From the NCBI GenBank assembly GCA_002559145.1, contig NTXX01000009.1, positions 1-64,000 on the forward strand: DNA of 64,000 nucleotides. Direction: 5' to 3'. The translations under genes and the position numbers were made by a program. Of this stretch, positions 46,499 to 55,600 are shown in pieces; position 1 is the first letter of the stretch; every line of letters starts with the position of its first letter. The notes beneath the pieces were generated by a model, which did not search any database, was not told the DNA's origin, and was given only the letters and a program-made list of their open reading frames with translations. Source of the stretch: Bacillus sp. AFS006103. GTDB taxonomy: Bacteria > Bacillota > Bacilli > Bacillales > Cytobacillaceae.

Positions 46499-47620
46499 TT
46501 ACAGTGATAAGATTGATTTCATCTCTTCCAGAACGGTATCTTCATAGGCATGTTTTTTCCCATTAAGTATGTCTTGAACTTTAACGGGCTGGCCGATTGT
46601 TGCAGATTCAAGAGCAGCAAATACAACTCCTAATGCTTCCAGGCCTCTCATTGCACTCGAAATAGGTGTTTTATTTTCAGCAATGGCTTCCCATAATTCT
46701 ACATAGGAATGAGCGAATGGATGTTCAACGATATTCGGGGCAAACCGCTCAATCAATTCCGGGATCAAAATTTTTTTCCCATCTTCAAGAGTCGCATGAA
46801 GCCCAGGGCGAAGGCATCCCTTACTTCCATAAATCCACACACCTCCGGTCCCTTCACCATGGGCTGATGTAGCACACATCCAATGACCGAGTCCTCCATT
46901 TGTAAACTTGAAGACCGTAACGGCCGTGTCTTCTCCCGTAGGTTTGACCGTTACATTCCCATTACTTAATTCTTTTTCAAAAATTTCCGTATAGGAAAAA
47001 ACTTCATCAATCGAACCATTAATCTCAGTAAAAAAGTGAGTTCTATGAACTCCATGATCATTGATCCAGCCCGCCCCTGCTTGACCTTTCATATGACGCC
47101 ATGGCGTACCGGCGAAAAATCCGCGATTCAGTGTAACAGTTGCATAATCAATTATGAAAGATACTCGACCAATCAGACCTTCTTTTACTGCCTCAGCAAT
47201 TGCAACATTTTCTGCCCCTAATACGCTGGGTTCGGATAATGTTAAGACTCTATTATACTTTTTTGCATCAGCGATCATTTTCCGGCCGAAAGACGGGGAA
47301 ATGGAAAGCGGCTTTTGCATTTGTACATGAAGCCCTGCTGCAAAGCAATCTTCTGCTACTGTATGATGCAAATCATGATTGATCAGGATGGATACGGCAT
47401 CTAATTGTTCTTTTTCCAACATCAAACGATATTCCGTATAGACTGCAGGACGGTTGCCTAACCGCTTTTCCACCTCTGAAGCAAACTGCTCAGCCCTTTC
47501 CTGCTGAATATCACAAACCGCTGACAATTCAAATGTTTCGATCCCGTTTCTTTTTAACTCTTTCAACCCTTCAACATGTGCCATCGCAATAACACCACAA
47601 CCAATAAAACCTAGTTTCAT
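46499..47620 (-). CDS. Gfo/Idh/MocA oxidoreductase, end of GH32 operon
   Basis: 373-residue Gfo/Idh/MocA dehydrogenase. IGCGVIAMAHVEGLKEL, then MQKPLSISPSFG (the usual E-K-P reads Q-K-P here), and AGAGWINDHGVHRTHFF. The Glu-to-Gln change preceding the catalytic lysine is uncommon but tolerated in the family. Last gene of the operon importer-GH32-fructokinase. Substrate presumably a sugar or polyol from the same pathway; not assignable. Confidence 0.85.
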   Translation of the reverse strand: MKLGFIGCGVIAMAHVEGLKELKRNGIETFELSAVCDIQQERAEQFASEVEKRLGNRPAVYTEYRLMLEKEQLDAVSILINHDLHHTVAEDCFAAGLHVQMQKPLSISPSFGRKMIADAKKYNRVLTLSEPSVLGAENVAIAEAVKEGLIGRVSFIIDYATVTLNRGFFAGTPWRHMKGQAGAGWINDHGVHRTHFFTEINGSIDEVFSYTEIFEKELSNGNVTVKPTGEDTAVTVFKFTNGGLGHWMCATSAHGEGTGGVWIYGSKGCLRPGLHATLEDGKKILIPELIERFAPNIVEHPFAHSYVELWEAIAENKTPISSAMRGLEALGVVFAALESATIGQPVKVQDILNGKKHAYEDTVLEEMKSILSL

Positions 47621-47657
47621 TACACACTCTCCCTTAAACTTATTAAACGGGCCTGAC

Positions 47658-48644
47658 TTAATGACTTTTAATCAGTGTATCTTTAAAACTGTTTATTTCC
47701 ACTTGGGTCGGCAGGGCAGAAATGGCCCCTACTTTCGTGCAGACCATCGCTCCCACTTTATTACTAAAGGAAATGATTTGTTTTAGGTGTGCGAAGTCTT
47801 CTAAAACACTTTTCGGCTCTTCTGCTTTCGCCAGCTGGTAAAGCGTTGCTCCTACGAAAGCATCCCCCGCACCGGTAGAATCGATTGCATCAACTACAAT
47901 ACTAGGGATGGTTTCGATGTGATGATCATTTGAAATCAATGTCCCTTCTTTCCCTAACGTAACGGCTACTGCTATTGCCCCTATTTGATGAAGGGCAGCG
48001 ATTCCTTCTGTTAAATTTTCTACTCCCGAGATAATCTTTAATTCATCATCACTGACTTTGACAAAATCAGCGATTGCGATTCCCTTTCTTACCAACTTTA
48101 CAAATTGTTCTCTTCTTCCCTTCCAAAGGTCATGTCTAAAGTTAGGGTCAAATGAGATAAATTTCCCCTTATTTTTAGCATCCTGCATTAAATTTAAATA
48201 AGTGGTTTGAAATGGATCATCCAATAAAGCAGTCGCTGAGCCAAAATGTAGAATACTAGATTCCATTATTCTTTCTTTATCCAGATCCTTCTCCGTTAAG
48301 AAAGCATCTGCGCCACGGTTAAAAACAAAATCCCTTTCCCCATTTATTCTTAACGAAACAAATGCTAATGTTGTTGGATGCTCATCATCGAGCACAAGCA
48401 TGGAGGTATCAACATTCACTTCATCTAATGTATTTTTTAAAAAATGCCCAAACGGATCATTGCCAACTTTTCCACTGAATAAGGCATTGCCCCCCAGTTT
48501 CACAATCGATGCACACACATTCGCAGGGGCTCCCCCAGCCTGTTTTTCAAAATTACGTCCTTTGACTAAGTCAATGTCCACATCTGTACAGAAAAAATCA
48601 ATTAGTAATTCTCCGATACAAATGACTGATGAATTCGTTTTCAT
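47658..48644 (-). CDS. PfkB-family fructokinase
   Basis: 328-residue ribokinase-fold sugar kinase. Begins [10 protein letters not shown]; sugar-binding [23 protein letters not shown]/anion-hole motif [17 protein letters not shown] with the catalytic Asp. Closest in pattern to bacterial fructokinases (ScrK). ATG 48644 is about nine bases after AAAGG. It would phosphorylate fructose released by the adjacent GH32 enzyme. A terminator-like hairpin precedes it. Confidence 0.9.
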   Translation of the reverse strand: MKTNSSVICIGELLIDFFCTDVDIDLVKGRNFEKQAGGAPANVCASIVKLGGNALFSGKVGNDPFGHFLKNTLDEVNVDTSMLVLDDEHPTTLAFVSLRINGERDFVFNRGADAFLTEKDLDKERIMESSILHFGSATALLDDPFQTTYLNLMQDAKNKGKFISFDPNFRHDLWKGRREQFVKLVRKGIAIADFVKVSDDELKIISGVENLTEGIAALHQIGAIAVAVTLGKEGTLISNDHHIETIPSIVVDAIDSTGAGDAFVGATLYQLAKAEEPKSVLEDFAHLKQIISFSNKVGAMVCTKVGAISALPTQVEINSFKDTLIKSH

Positions 48645-48684
48645 TCCCCTCAACCTTTCTTTGTTTAAAAATCATTCTTACTGC

Positions 48685-48725
48685 AAAAACAAAGCCCTAA
48701 CTCGAGATATTCGATTAGAGCTTTG
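48685..48725 (-). terminator. Attenuator-like hairpin between GH32 and fructokinase
   Basis: On the minus strand CAAAGCTCTAA and TTAGGGCTTTG pair and are followed by five T residues. Lies between two genes of one apparent operon, so it probably lowers distal expression. Confidence 0.65.
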
Positions 48726-48738
48726 CTGTAAAATGCAA

Positions 48739-50217
48739 TTACTTCACCCAAATGGAATCTAGCTCGGTTAATTTCAATGAGGATACTAGGATCTTTCCTT
48801 CATCCGAAAATAAAACAAGCTGTTCATATGGTTTTTTTGGAAAGATTAAGCTAGTGAAAGCGACTTTACCATCTTCAGCAAATACCTCTATAGATGAAGC
48901 ATCGATAAAGATTTGTAGATTGATTTTGTTATTCTCCATCTTTAAAAAAGCATCTTGTACGGCTGCGAATGATTCTGAAAAACTATTATCCCCAGCTTCT
49001 GTACGGTCAACAAATAACTTTTCCATTTCCACATCGTAACGAATTACTGTCTTTTCATCGTCAGAACTTTGTAATACGATACCAAAGGAATTAGAAGTTT
49101 GTTTTTTTAATTCTATATTTACTTCCATTAGTGGACTGAACAGATTAAATATAGCAGGTTGGTTTGTTCCAATTGTTAGATCTTGATAAACTTCTGAACC
49201 TTTTCGAATCGAATTAATTTCCGGTACCACTCGCTGTACCAAGCGAACTCCCTCCTTACTAGAAGTTAACGATAATTCTCTTGGCAAGGTCATCGCACTC
49301 CGCCATTCTTCCGTTGGTACTTGATTTGCGTAACGCCAGTTACTCATCCAGCCAATATAAATTCTTTTTCCATCTTCAGCTGGGATATCAGACCAACTTA
49401 CGCCTGCATAATTATCCCTGCCATGATCCATCCAAAGTATTGTTTCATCTGAATTATCATTTACAAAGGTTGTTCCATCAAACTGACCTACAAAATACTG
49501 GGTCCTTGACCCTTCTTTGAAATCATGGTTATCACCAATGCTGACAAACATGACCCATTTTTGGATGTTTTCATCCCCATCTACTGGCAATTGAAACAGG
49601 TCAGGGCATTCCCAAACGCCGTCATGTGACCCAGCTTTATTTCCAAATTCACTAGCAAACTCCCAATCTTTTAGGTTAGCCGATGTATAAATGGTAACGG
49701 ATTGTCCAGTAGCTAATACCATCACCCATTTATTCGTTTCATCATGCCAAAAAACCTTGGGATCGCGATAATCGGTTATATTGACATCAGAGAGGACTGG
49801 ATTTCCCTCGTATTTAATCCACGTTCTTCCGTTATCATTGCTATAAGCAAGACTTTGGCGCTGGCGTGGTCTGTCGGAATCTGGATAGTTATCAGCACTT
49901 GTATAAATGGCCACTAACCCAGGTCCATCCTGAAAAAATCCTGATGTGTTATTCCAATCCACTACGGCACTCCCAGAAAAAATCGCTCCATGCTCATCTG
50001 GATACAGCCCAATCAGAAGCTGTTCCCAATGAATTAAATCTTTACTAACCGCATGGCCCCAGTGCATCGGTCCCCATGTCGTGCCAAATGGATGGTATTG
50101 ATAAAAAAGATGATACTCATCATTAAAAAAGACCATTCCGTTTGGATCGTTCATCCATTTTTCTTCTGGTGAGAAATGAAATTGCGGACGATGCTTTTCT
50201 TTGTATAGTTGTGCCAT
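48739..50217 (-). CDS. GH32 fructosidase (sucrose/fructan hydrolase), cytoplasmic
   Basis: 492-residue GH32 enzyme: five-bladed propeller (about 1-340) and C-terminal beta-sandwich. Nucleophile D24 (WMNDPNG), transition-state R151-D152 (YRDPKVF) and acid/base E203 (WECPDLF) are present. WGPMHWGHAVSKDL is more like exo-fructanases than sucrose-6-phosphate hydrolases. No signal peptide, so it acts on imported, probably unphosphorylated, sucrose, levanbiose or small fructo-oligosaccharides. Downstream of an ABC importer, not a PTS. Confidence 0.93.
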   Translation of the reverse strand: MAQLYKEKHRPQFHFSPEEKWMNDPNGMVFFNDEYHLFYQYHPFGTTWGPMHWGHAVSKDLIHWEQLLIGLYPDEHGAIFSGSAVVDWNNTSGFFQDGPGLVAIYTSADNYPDSDRPRQRQSLAYSNDNGRTWIKYEGNPVLSDVNITDYRDPKVFWHDETNKWVMVLATGQSVTIYTSANLKDWEFASEFGNKAGSHDGVWECPDLFQLPVDGDENIQKWVMFVSIGDNHDFKEGSRTQYFVGQFDGTTFVNDNSDETILWMDHGRDNYAGVSWSDIPAEDGKRIYIGWMSNWRYANQVPTEEWRSAMTLPRELSLTSSKEGVRLVQRVVPEINSIRKGSEVYQDLTIGTNQPAIFNLFSPLMEVNIELKKQTSNSFGIVLQSSDDEKTVIRYDVEMEKLFVDRTEAGDNSFSESFAAVQDAFLKMENNKINLQIFIDASSIEVFAEDGKVAFTSLIFPKKPYEQLVLFSDEGKILVSSLKLTELDSIWVK

Positions 50218-50347
50218 ATTGTGTCACTCCTTTGTTTTCTCTTAGTATCTTTATTTCGATTATGATGGACAGTTCTCACTGGCTTTCTGTCAGATTTGTT
50301 CTTCGTCACCATTGTTTATGAATTTTTATCATTCTAAATTGGAATAA

Positions 50348-50376
50348 GGCTGTACGAATGTTTGCACTGTACAGCC
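50348..50376 (-). other. Hairpin between binding-protein and GH32 genes
   Basis: GGCTGTAC (50348-50355) and GTACAGCC (50369-50376) form a perfect 8-bp stem 20 bp after the binding-protein stop, without a long T run. Likely stabilises the highly needed upstream binding-protein message. Confidence 0.55.
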
Positions 50377-50396
50377 TCAGCCAAATCTTTAATCTA

Positions 50397-52013
50397 TTAT
50401 TTTGTCGCTCTATCATATCCTGCTTGTTTGATTTTTATCCAATCTTGTAAACCTAAACGGTCTAATTCTTTCAAATATCCATCCCACTCTTTTTCCACTT
50501 TTCCATTTTGAATCCATTCCGCACGTTTTCTCATCACATAAGCAAACATATCTGTTTCAATGGTAGTCAGCTTGTCGCTATCTTCTAATGAGAAGAATAC
50601 TCTTGGATAAATATTTTCTGCAGTCATATGAGGAGTCATAACATCCTTCATTAATCCTAATCTCCATGCAGCATCATCTGGCTTTGTTGTAACTTTTCCA
50701 TAATACTCATCTAAAATCGCTAATGGTCCGCCGATATTTGTTTTTTGTCTTAATTCCACTGGTGCTGTACCTGATAAAGGTAAATGTTTTAACATTCCTG
50801 CTGCTTCATCTAATTCAAAAATATTTTGTTGAGTTTTATCACCATACGTACCCCAGTTATCTTGAACAGATTGTTTTGGTTCATATAATTGATCAATCCA
50901 TTTTGCAGTCAGTTCAATGTTCTTATCCGAACTTGTGATAACCATTCTGCCTCTATCAAATCCCATTCCATTCGTTCTGGCTACATTCACTTGGCCATCT
51001 GGACCAGCTAGCGGCTTCATTAGGTCATATTTGTCATTCATACCAGTAATATTTGCTTTATCCCAAGTGAAATATAAACCATAACGATTATCTTTACCTT
51101 TAGATAAATAGGTGTTCCAATCTTGTTCAAATGCTTCTACATCGATTAGACCTTCTTTATATAACTCATTGAGAAATTTAATACCCTCTTTATATCCTTC
51201 ATCTGATGCTGTAAACGTAACTTTACCATCATTGCTTACAACCGTATGATCCCAGTTTTCTCCTAGACCAAATGAGCCAAATAAGAATGCCAGGTCTTCC
51301 CCGCCTGCTTGCTTCCCAATAAACGACATTGGGATTTCATCCGCTTTGCCGTTGCCATTTGGATCTTTTGTTTTAAAAGCAATCAATACTTGCTTTAATT
51401 CTTCGGTTGTTGTCGGCATTTTTAAACCTAGTTTGTTTAACCATTCCACATTGATCCATGGGAAATCATCAACCGAGTGAATACTTTCTTTTCCTGAACC
51501 TAACTCCTCAATCCATGGGAAGGAATAAATATGTCCATCAGGTGCCGTCATCATTGCTTTATATTCAGGGGCAGCCTCTAGAACCTTTTGTAAGTTAGGC
51601 ATGTTCTTCTCAATTAAATCTTCAACTGGAATAATCGCCCCATCTTTTGCTAGTTTCAATAGATCATGGTCATTAAAACCGGCATCCAGGATGGCATCTG
51701 GCAAATCGCCGCTAGCCATTGCCAGGTTTCTTTTTTCAATAAAAGCATCAGAGGTATAGTTTTTCCACTTAATATGAACACCCGTCTGATCTTCCAAACG
51801 CTTATAAATTAATTTTTTATTAGGATCAGCTGGAGCTAATGGCGAGCTTTGTGTCATAAAATTCAATGTCACTTTTTCCTTTAAAGGAAATGATACATTC
51901 TTTAATTTATATTCTTTTGATGATGCTGTTTCACTTTTGCTAGCGTTACTGCAGCCTGAAACTAGTAATACTGATGCAAGTGATACAGCTAGTACTCTTT
52001 TTACATTTTTCAT
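50397..52013 (-). CDS. ABC sugar-binding lipoprotein (LplA/YtcQ-like)
   Basis: 538-residue extracellular solute-binding protein. Signal peptide with lipobox LVSG-C21, then a Ser-rich tether and a large cluster-1 sugar-binding domain (GDLPDAILDAGFNDHDL, WLNKLGLKMPTTTEELKQVL). The large size fits the LplA/YtcQ group that pairs with LplB/YtcP-type permeases, which follow the order seen here. Third gene of the operon. Ligand probably a sucrose- or fructan-type oligosaccharide, by association with GH32. Confidence 0.92.
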   Translation of the reverse strand: MKNVKRVLAVSLASVLLVSGCSNASKSETASSKEYKLKNVSFPLKEKVTLNFMTQSSPLAPADPNKKLIYKRLEDQTGVHIKWKNYTSDAFIEKRNLAMASGDLPDAILDAGFNDHDLLKLAKDGAIIPVEDLIEKNMPNLQKVLEAAPEYKAMMTAPDGHIYSFPWIEELGSGKESIHSVDDFPWINVEWLNKLGLKMPTTTEELKQVLIAFKTKDPNGNGKADEIPMSFIGKQAGGEDLAFLFGSFGLGENWDHTVVSNDGKVTFTASDEGYKEGIKFLNELYKEGLIDVEAFEQDWNTYLSKGKDNRYGLYFTWDKANITGMNDKYDLMKPLAGPDGQVNVARTNGMGFDRGRMVITSSDKNIELTAKWIDQLYEPKQSVQDNWGTYGDKTQQNIFELDEAAGMLKHLPLSGTAPVELRQKTNIGGPLAILDEYYGKVTTKPDDAAWRLGLMKDVMTPHMTAENIYPRVFFSLEDSDKLTTIETDMFAYVMRKRAEWIQNGKVEKEWDGYLKELDRLGLQDWIKIKQAGYDRATK

Positions 52014-52070
52014 TAAATAGCCTCCTAAGTGTTGTTATACGCATTTACATGTTTCTATACTAGCGGCTCA

Positions 52071-52952
52071 TTATTTCAATGAACCTGCCATGACACCTTT
52101 TTCGAAGTACTTTTGGAAGAATGGATACATGACCATTAGCGGCAGACTGGAAATGACAATCGATGAGTATTTAATCATTTCAGAGAGCTTTTTAAGTTCA
52201 GCCATTGCCTGCTGATCACTAATCATTCCAGGACCAGCCTGGTTTTGAATCAATATCGATCTTAAAACTAATTGTAATGGGTGCAATTTTGGATCTTCGA
52301 GATAAATCATCGCATCAAAATAGGAGTTCCATTGACCAACAAATGCATACATCGCTAAAACGAAGATGATTGGTTTCGAGAGCGGCAGTACGATTTTAAA
52401 GAAGATTAATAGATCTGAGGCTCCATCAACCTTTGCTGCTTCATGCAATTCGTATGGAATGCTTTTAAAATAAGTCCTTGCCAGGATAATATTCCATACA
52501 TTCACCGCTCCCGGTATTAAAATGGCCCAAGGGGTGTTTAGCATTCCTAGGTCTTTCACTACTAGGTAAGTTGGGATAAGCCCACCGCCAAAGAACATCG
52601 TTATAATAAATAATGTCATGAAGAAATTTTTCCCGACAAAACCATTTACCGATAACGGATAGGCAGCGAAAATACAGACGACAACAGTGATAACGGCAAA
52701 TCCTACCGAGTAAAGAATGGAATTGATAAAGCCGCGCACCATTGCATCATTGGATAAAATCAACTGATATCCTTTAAAACTCCAATCTGAAAAATTGAAT
52801 GAAATCCCTTTGTTCAATAGAACGGTAGGATCCATAAATGATGCTAGAACGACATAAACCAAGGGAACTAACACGACTAATACAGCGATGCATAGAAAGA
52901 TATTATTAAAGCCTAATATGATTCGGTCTATGCGGGTGTGCTTAATATTCAT
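52071..52952 (-). CDS. ABC sugar permease (YtcP/LplC-like)
   Basis: 293-residue inner-membrane permease of the MalG group with six helices. The EAA-like loop reads YELHEAAKVDGASDLLIFFKIVLPLSKPI. C-terminal FQKYFEKGVMAGSLK is the family signature. Second gene of the importer operon, 18 bp after the first permease. No ATPase gene is present in the operon; such importers commonly use a shared MsmX-type ATPase. Confidence 0.93.
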   Translation of the reverse strand: MNIKHTRIDRIILGFNNIFLCIAVLVVLVPLVYVVLASFMDPTVLLNKGISFNFSDWSFKGYQLILSNDAMVRGFINSILYSVGFAVITVVVCIFAAYPLSVNGFVGKNFFMTLFIITMFFGGGLIPTYLVVKDLGMLNTPWAILIPGAVNVWNIILARTYFKSIPYELHEAAKVDGASDLLIFFKIVLPLSKPIIFVLAMYAFVGQWNSYFDAMIYLEDPKLHPLQLVLRSILIQNQAGPGMISDQQAMAELKKLSEMIKYSSIVISSLPLMVMYPFFQKYFEKGVMAGSLK

Positions 52953-52970
52953 ATCAAGACTCCTTTTTAG

Positions 52971-53948
52971 TTAATATAAACCTTCTCCTTCGTTTAATTT
53001 CTTGACAATTTTATTTACAACAATTAATAGGATTACGTTTATGACTGAATTAAATAGGCCAACTGCTGTTGAATAGGCATAGTCACCTGACTGCAAACCT
53101 ACCTTATATACATAAGTTGGAAGGATTTCAGATGAAGGTAAATTCATGGAGGTTTGCATTAAATAAGCTTTTTCAAATCCAATCGACATGATCCCTCCAG
53201 CAGCCAAAATAAAGGTGACGGCCATTAATGGTTTCAGTGTCGGTAAATCAATATGGATCATTCTTTGGAGAATATTTGCTCCATCAATCGTTGCTGCATT
53301 GTGCAATTCAGGGTCAACATTCGCTAAAGCGGCAACGTAGATAATCGATGACCACCCTGCTGCCTGCCATATACCAGAGATAATATAGATCGATCGGAAG
53401 TAATCTGGATTTGACATAAACATAAGCGGCTTTCCTGTTATAAAGCTAACCAGTTGATTGATAGGACCTGTTGGTGATAAGAAAATAAATACCATACCAA
53501 CGATAACAACTACCGAAATAAAATTTGGTGCATAGAGCACAAGTTGAATATTTTTTTTAATGGCTGCTCTGCGTAATTGATTCAGCATTAGTGAAAGGAT
53601 GATTGGGACTGGAAACCCTACGATTAATCCAAAAAAACTAAGTTTAAGCGTATTCATAAAGATGTCTGCAAAGTTCGGTGAAGATAAGAATTTAGTGAAA
53701 TTATCAAAACCGACCCAATCACTTCCTAAAATACCTTTGATGGTACTAAAATCTTTAAACGCAATAATCGCTCCATACATCGGTATATATTTAAAAATGA
53801 TTGTCAGAATAACCGCTGGCGCAACAAGTAAATAAAGATGGTAATTTTTCTTGATATATTCGAGATTGTTTTTCAGTTTCGATGCTGCTTTCTTTTCCGC
53901 ATCGATCTGTATAGCTGGTTCTTTTTGGACATTTACTATTTCTTGCAA
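52971..53948 (-). CDS. ABC sugar permease (LplB/YteP-like)
   Basis: 325-residue permease of the MalF-like LplB group, with a hydrophilic N-terminus of about 35 residues and six helices. LAPAVILTIIFKYIPMYGAI and the EAA loop ELHNAATIDGANILQRMIHIDLPTLKPL are diagnostic. First gene of the operon; a perfect cre site lies 121 bp upstream, so glucose repression through CcpA is likely. Confidence 0.93.
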   Translation of the reverse strand: MQEIVNVQKEPAIQIDAEKKAASKLKNNLEYIKKNYHLYLLVAPAVILTIIFKYIPMYGAIIAFKDFSTIKGILGSDWVGFDNFTKFLSSPNFADIFMNTLKLSFFGLIVGFPVPIILSLMLNQLRRAAIKKNIQLVLYAPNFISVVVIVGMVFIFLSPTGPINQLVSFITGKPLMFMSNPDYFRSIYIISGIWQAAGWSSIIYVAALANVDPELHNAATIDGANILQRMIHIDLPTLKPLMAVTFILAAGGIMSIGFEKAYLMQTSMNLPSSEILPTYVYKVGLQSGDYAYSTAVGLFNSVINVILLIVVNKIVKKLNEGEGLY

Positions 53949-54068
53949 GCTCTTAACCTCCTATCAATTGGCTTTGATTTTATTGCTTTATCTGGTTTTA
54001 ACTTTAACAAATTTAGAATAGGAGAGAGTTTAATATCTTTGGAAAACGAGGTTTAAAATTTTCGGCAG

Positions 54069-54083
54069 TTGAAAACGGTTCCA
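54069..54083. promoter_or_regulatory. CcpA cre site of GH32 importer operon
   Basis: TTGAAAACGGTTCCA matches WTGNAANCGNWNNCW at every position on the plus strand, and the minus strand also gives a perfect match one base shifted (54070-54084). It lies 121 bp before the first permease ATG. Confidence 0.75.
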
Positions 54084-54135
54084 TTTTATAAGGACAATTA
54101 GACTCTCGATTTAATAAACATCTCAGGAGAATCAA

Positions 54136-54169
54136 AAAAATCTCCTCTAGTACCAGAACTAGAGGAGCT
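54136..54169 (-). terminator. Terminator of kinase/binding-protein operon
   Basis: On the minus strand CTCCTCTAG and CTAGAGGAG form a perfect 9-bp stem (loop TTCTGGTA) followed by ATTTTTTT. Confidence 0.9.
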
Positions 54170-54251
54170 GCTATCATAAAATATTATTTTTTTACCGAAC
54201 GGGTAATTTACATATAGAGAGGCATATTTTTCTTAAATTGATGCTCCCTAT

Positions 54252-55574
54252 TTATTTGATTTCTTTAAGACCTGTATTGATTTTTTCTACCGCTTCTTTC
54301 GCAGCAGTCTTTACATCCTTTCCGCTGATTCCTACATCCTCAAATAATCTCCTAATTGCATCACTGACCACGGGATATGCCGGAGTAACTGGACGGTTCT
54401 TTGAAAATTTTTGAGTTTGCTGTAAAAATATGTTCTTGGGATATTCATTCAGCTCCGGGAAATCTTTTGCTACCGAGTATCTTGCAGGAACATCACCCGT
54501 TATCGTTACATACCTTTTCATTCCTTCATAACCAGTCACATATTTAATAAACTCCCATGCTTCCTTAGGGTGTTTTGATTTTGACGTGATTCCAAGCGCC
54601 CATCCTCCATTTGGAACAAACTGATACTTCTCCTTTGGCAGTGGGGTCACTCCAAAATCTTCTCCCAGCTTGAATTCAGGGTGATTTTTTTCCAAATCTG
54701 CCAGTGTCCAAGAACCAAGCACAGTCATTGCCAGTTTGCCTGACTCAAACACAGCCGGGGGTAATTCAAATGCGGCAACACCATTTTTATGATATAGATC
54801 TTGATAGAATTGAAGGGCCTCTAATGCTTCTTTTGAATCTAAATATCCACTTGCAGTAGTTCCATCCGGGCTTAAAATATTAGCACCAAACTGCCAAAGA
54901 AGCGGTGTTTTAAAATATGCAGGAGATTCCCCATCATTAAATCCCTGTGCCGGGTCAATTCCGATCACGCCTTTTGCAGGATTATTTACTTTTTTTGCTA
55001 TCTCTAATACTTCATCCCACGTTAAGGGTTTATTGGGGTCTTCTGAAGGAAGAGGTATTCCAGCATCTTGCAATAAATGTTTATTGTAGTATAAAGCAAT
55101 ACTTGACTCAACAATCGGTGCAAGGTAAATCTGCCCCTTATAACTAAGTCCTTTTAAAGTAGAGGCAGGAATATCATCAATCTTCCCCTCTTTTCTCATA
55201 AATGGATCAATAGATAATAGCGATCCGGTATTTGCGTATAGAGCCAGTGTAGGGCTGTCAATCGTCAAAATATCCGGAGGTTTTCCTGCAGCCAGTTCTG
55301 TTCGCAGCCTAATTTCATAATCACTATAAGGAATTGACTTCATATTCACCGAAATATTGGGGTGTTCTTTTTCAAAAGAAGAAACTAATTCTTCAAATGC
55401 TTTATTTTCAGCGACGTTCCCGCCATTGCGCCAGAAATTCAGGTGGATCCTGCCTGGAGCATTCGTTTTATCCACTTTATCTTTTTGGCTGCCAGAGAAT
55501 GTATCAAAAAAGGACAAAGCATACACTAAAATACCCAAAAGTATGATTGCAAAAACAGTGAACCATTTTTTCAT
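54252..55574 (-). CDS. Membrane-anchored solute-binding protein, no lipobox
   Basis: 440-residue cluster-1 sugar-binding protein (HLNFWRNGGNVAENKAFEEL, GKPPDILTIDSPTLALYANTG, GGWALGITSKSKHPKEAWEFIKYV). The N-terminus KKWFTVFAIILLGILVYALS has no cysteine, so it is not lipidated and is probably an uncleaved anchor or released protein. It starts 26 bp after the response-regulator gene in the same direction and has no permease beside it on that strand. It may be the sugar receptor for the adjacent kinase, or the binding protein for the importer at 63008. Confidence 0.88.
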   Translation of the reverse strand: MKKWFTVFAIILLGILVYALSFFDTFSGSQKDKVDKTNAPGRIHLNFWRNGGNVAENKAFEELVSSFEKEHPNISVNMKSIPYSDYEIRLRTELAAGKPPDILTIDSPTLALYANTGSLLSIDPFMRKEGKIDDIPASTLKGLSYKGQIYLAPIVESSIALYYNKHLLQDAGIPLPSEDPNKPLTWDEVLEIAKKVNNPAKGVIGIDPAQGFNDGESPAYFKTPLLWQFGANILSPDGTTASGYLDSKEALEALQFYQDLYHKNGVAAFELPPAVFESGKLAMTVLGSWTLADLEKNHPEFKLGEDFGVTPLPKEKYQFVPNGGWALGITSKSKHPKEAWEFIKYVTGYEGMKRYVTITGDVPARYSVAKDFPELNEYPKNIFLQQTQKFSKNRPVTPAYPVVSDAIRRLFEDVGISGKDVKTAAKEAVEKINTGLKEIK

Positions 55575-55600
55575 CTACATTCCCTTTCTTTCTTTGAAAC

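Larger units (their letters stand above)
53949..54251. other. Intergenic region before importer operon
   Basis: 303 bp containing, from right to left on the minus strand, the terminator of the solute-binding-protein gene (54136-54169), a cre site (54069-54083) and the AT-rich leader of the importer operon. A promoter could not be fixed with confidence, and the TCAATRTWWKCC half-sites found at other sugar promoters are absent here. Confidence 0.5.

Noticed and set aside
54061..54083. Copy of the TCAATRTWWKCC operator before the GH32 importer operon
   Set aside because: No half-site with more than about 8 of 12 matches near a promoter; only the cre site is convincing there.
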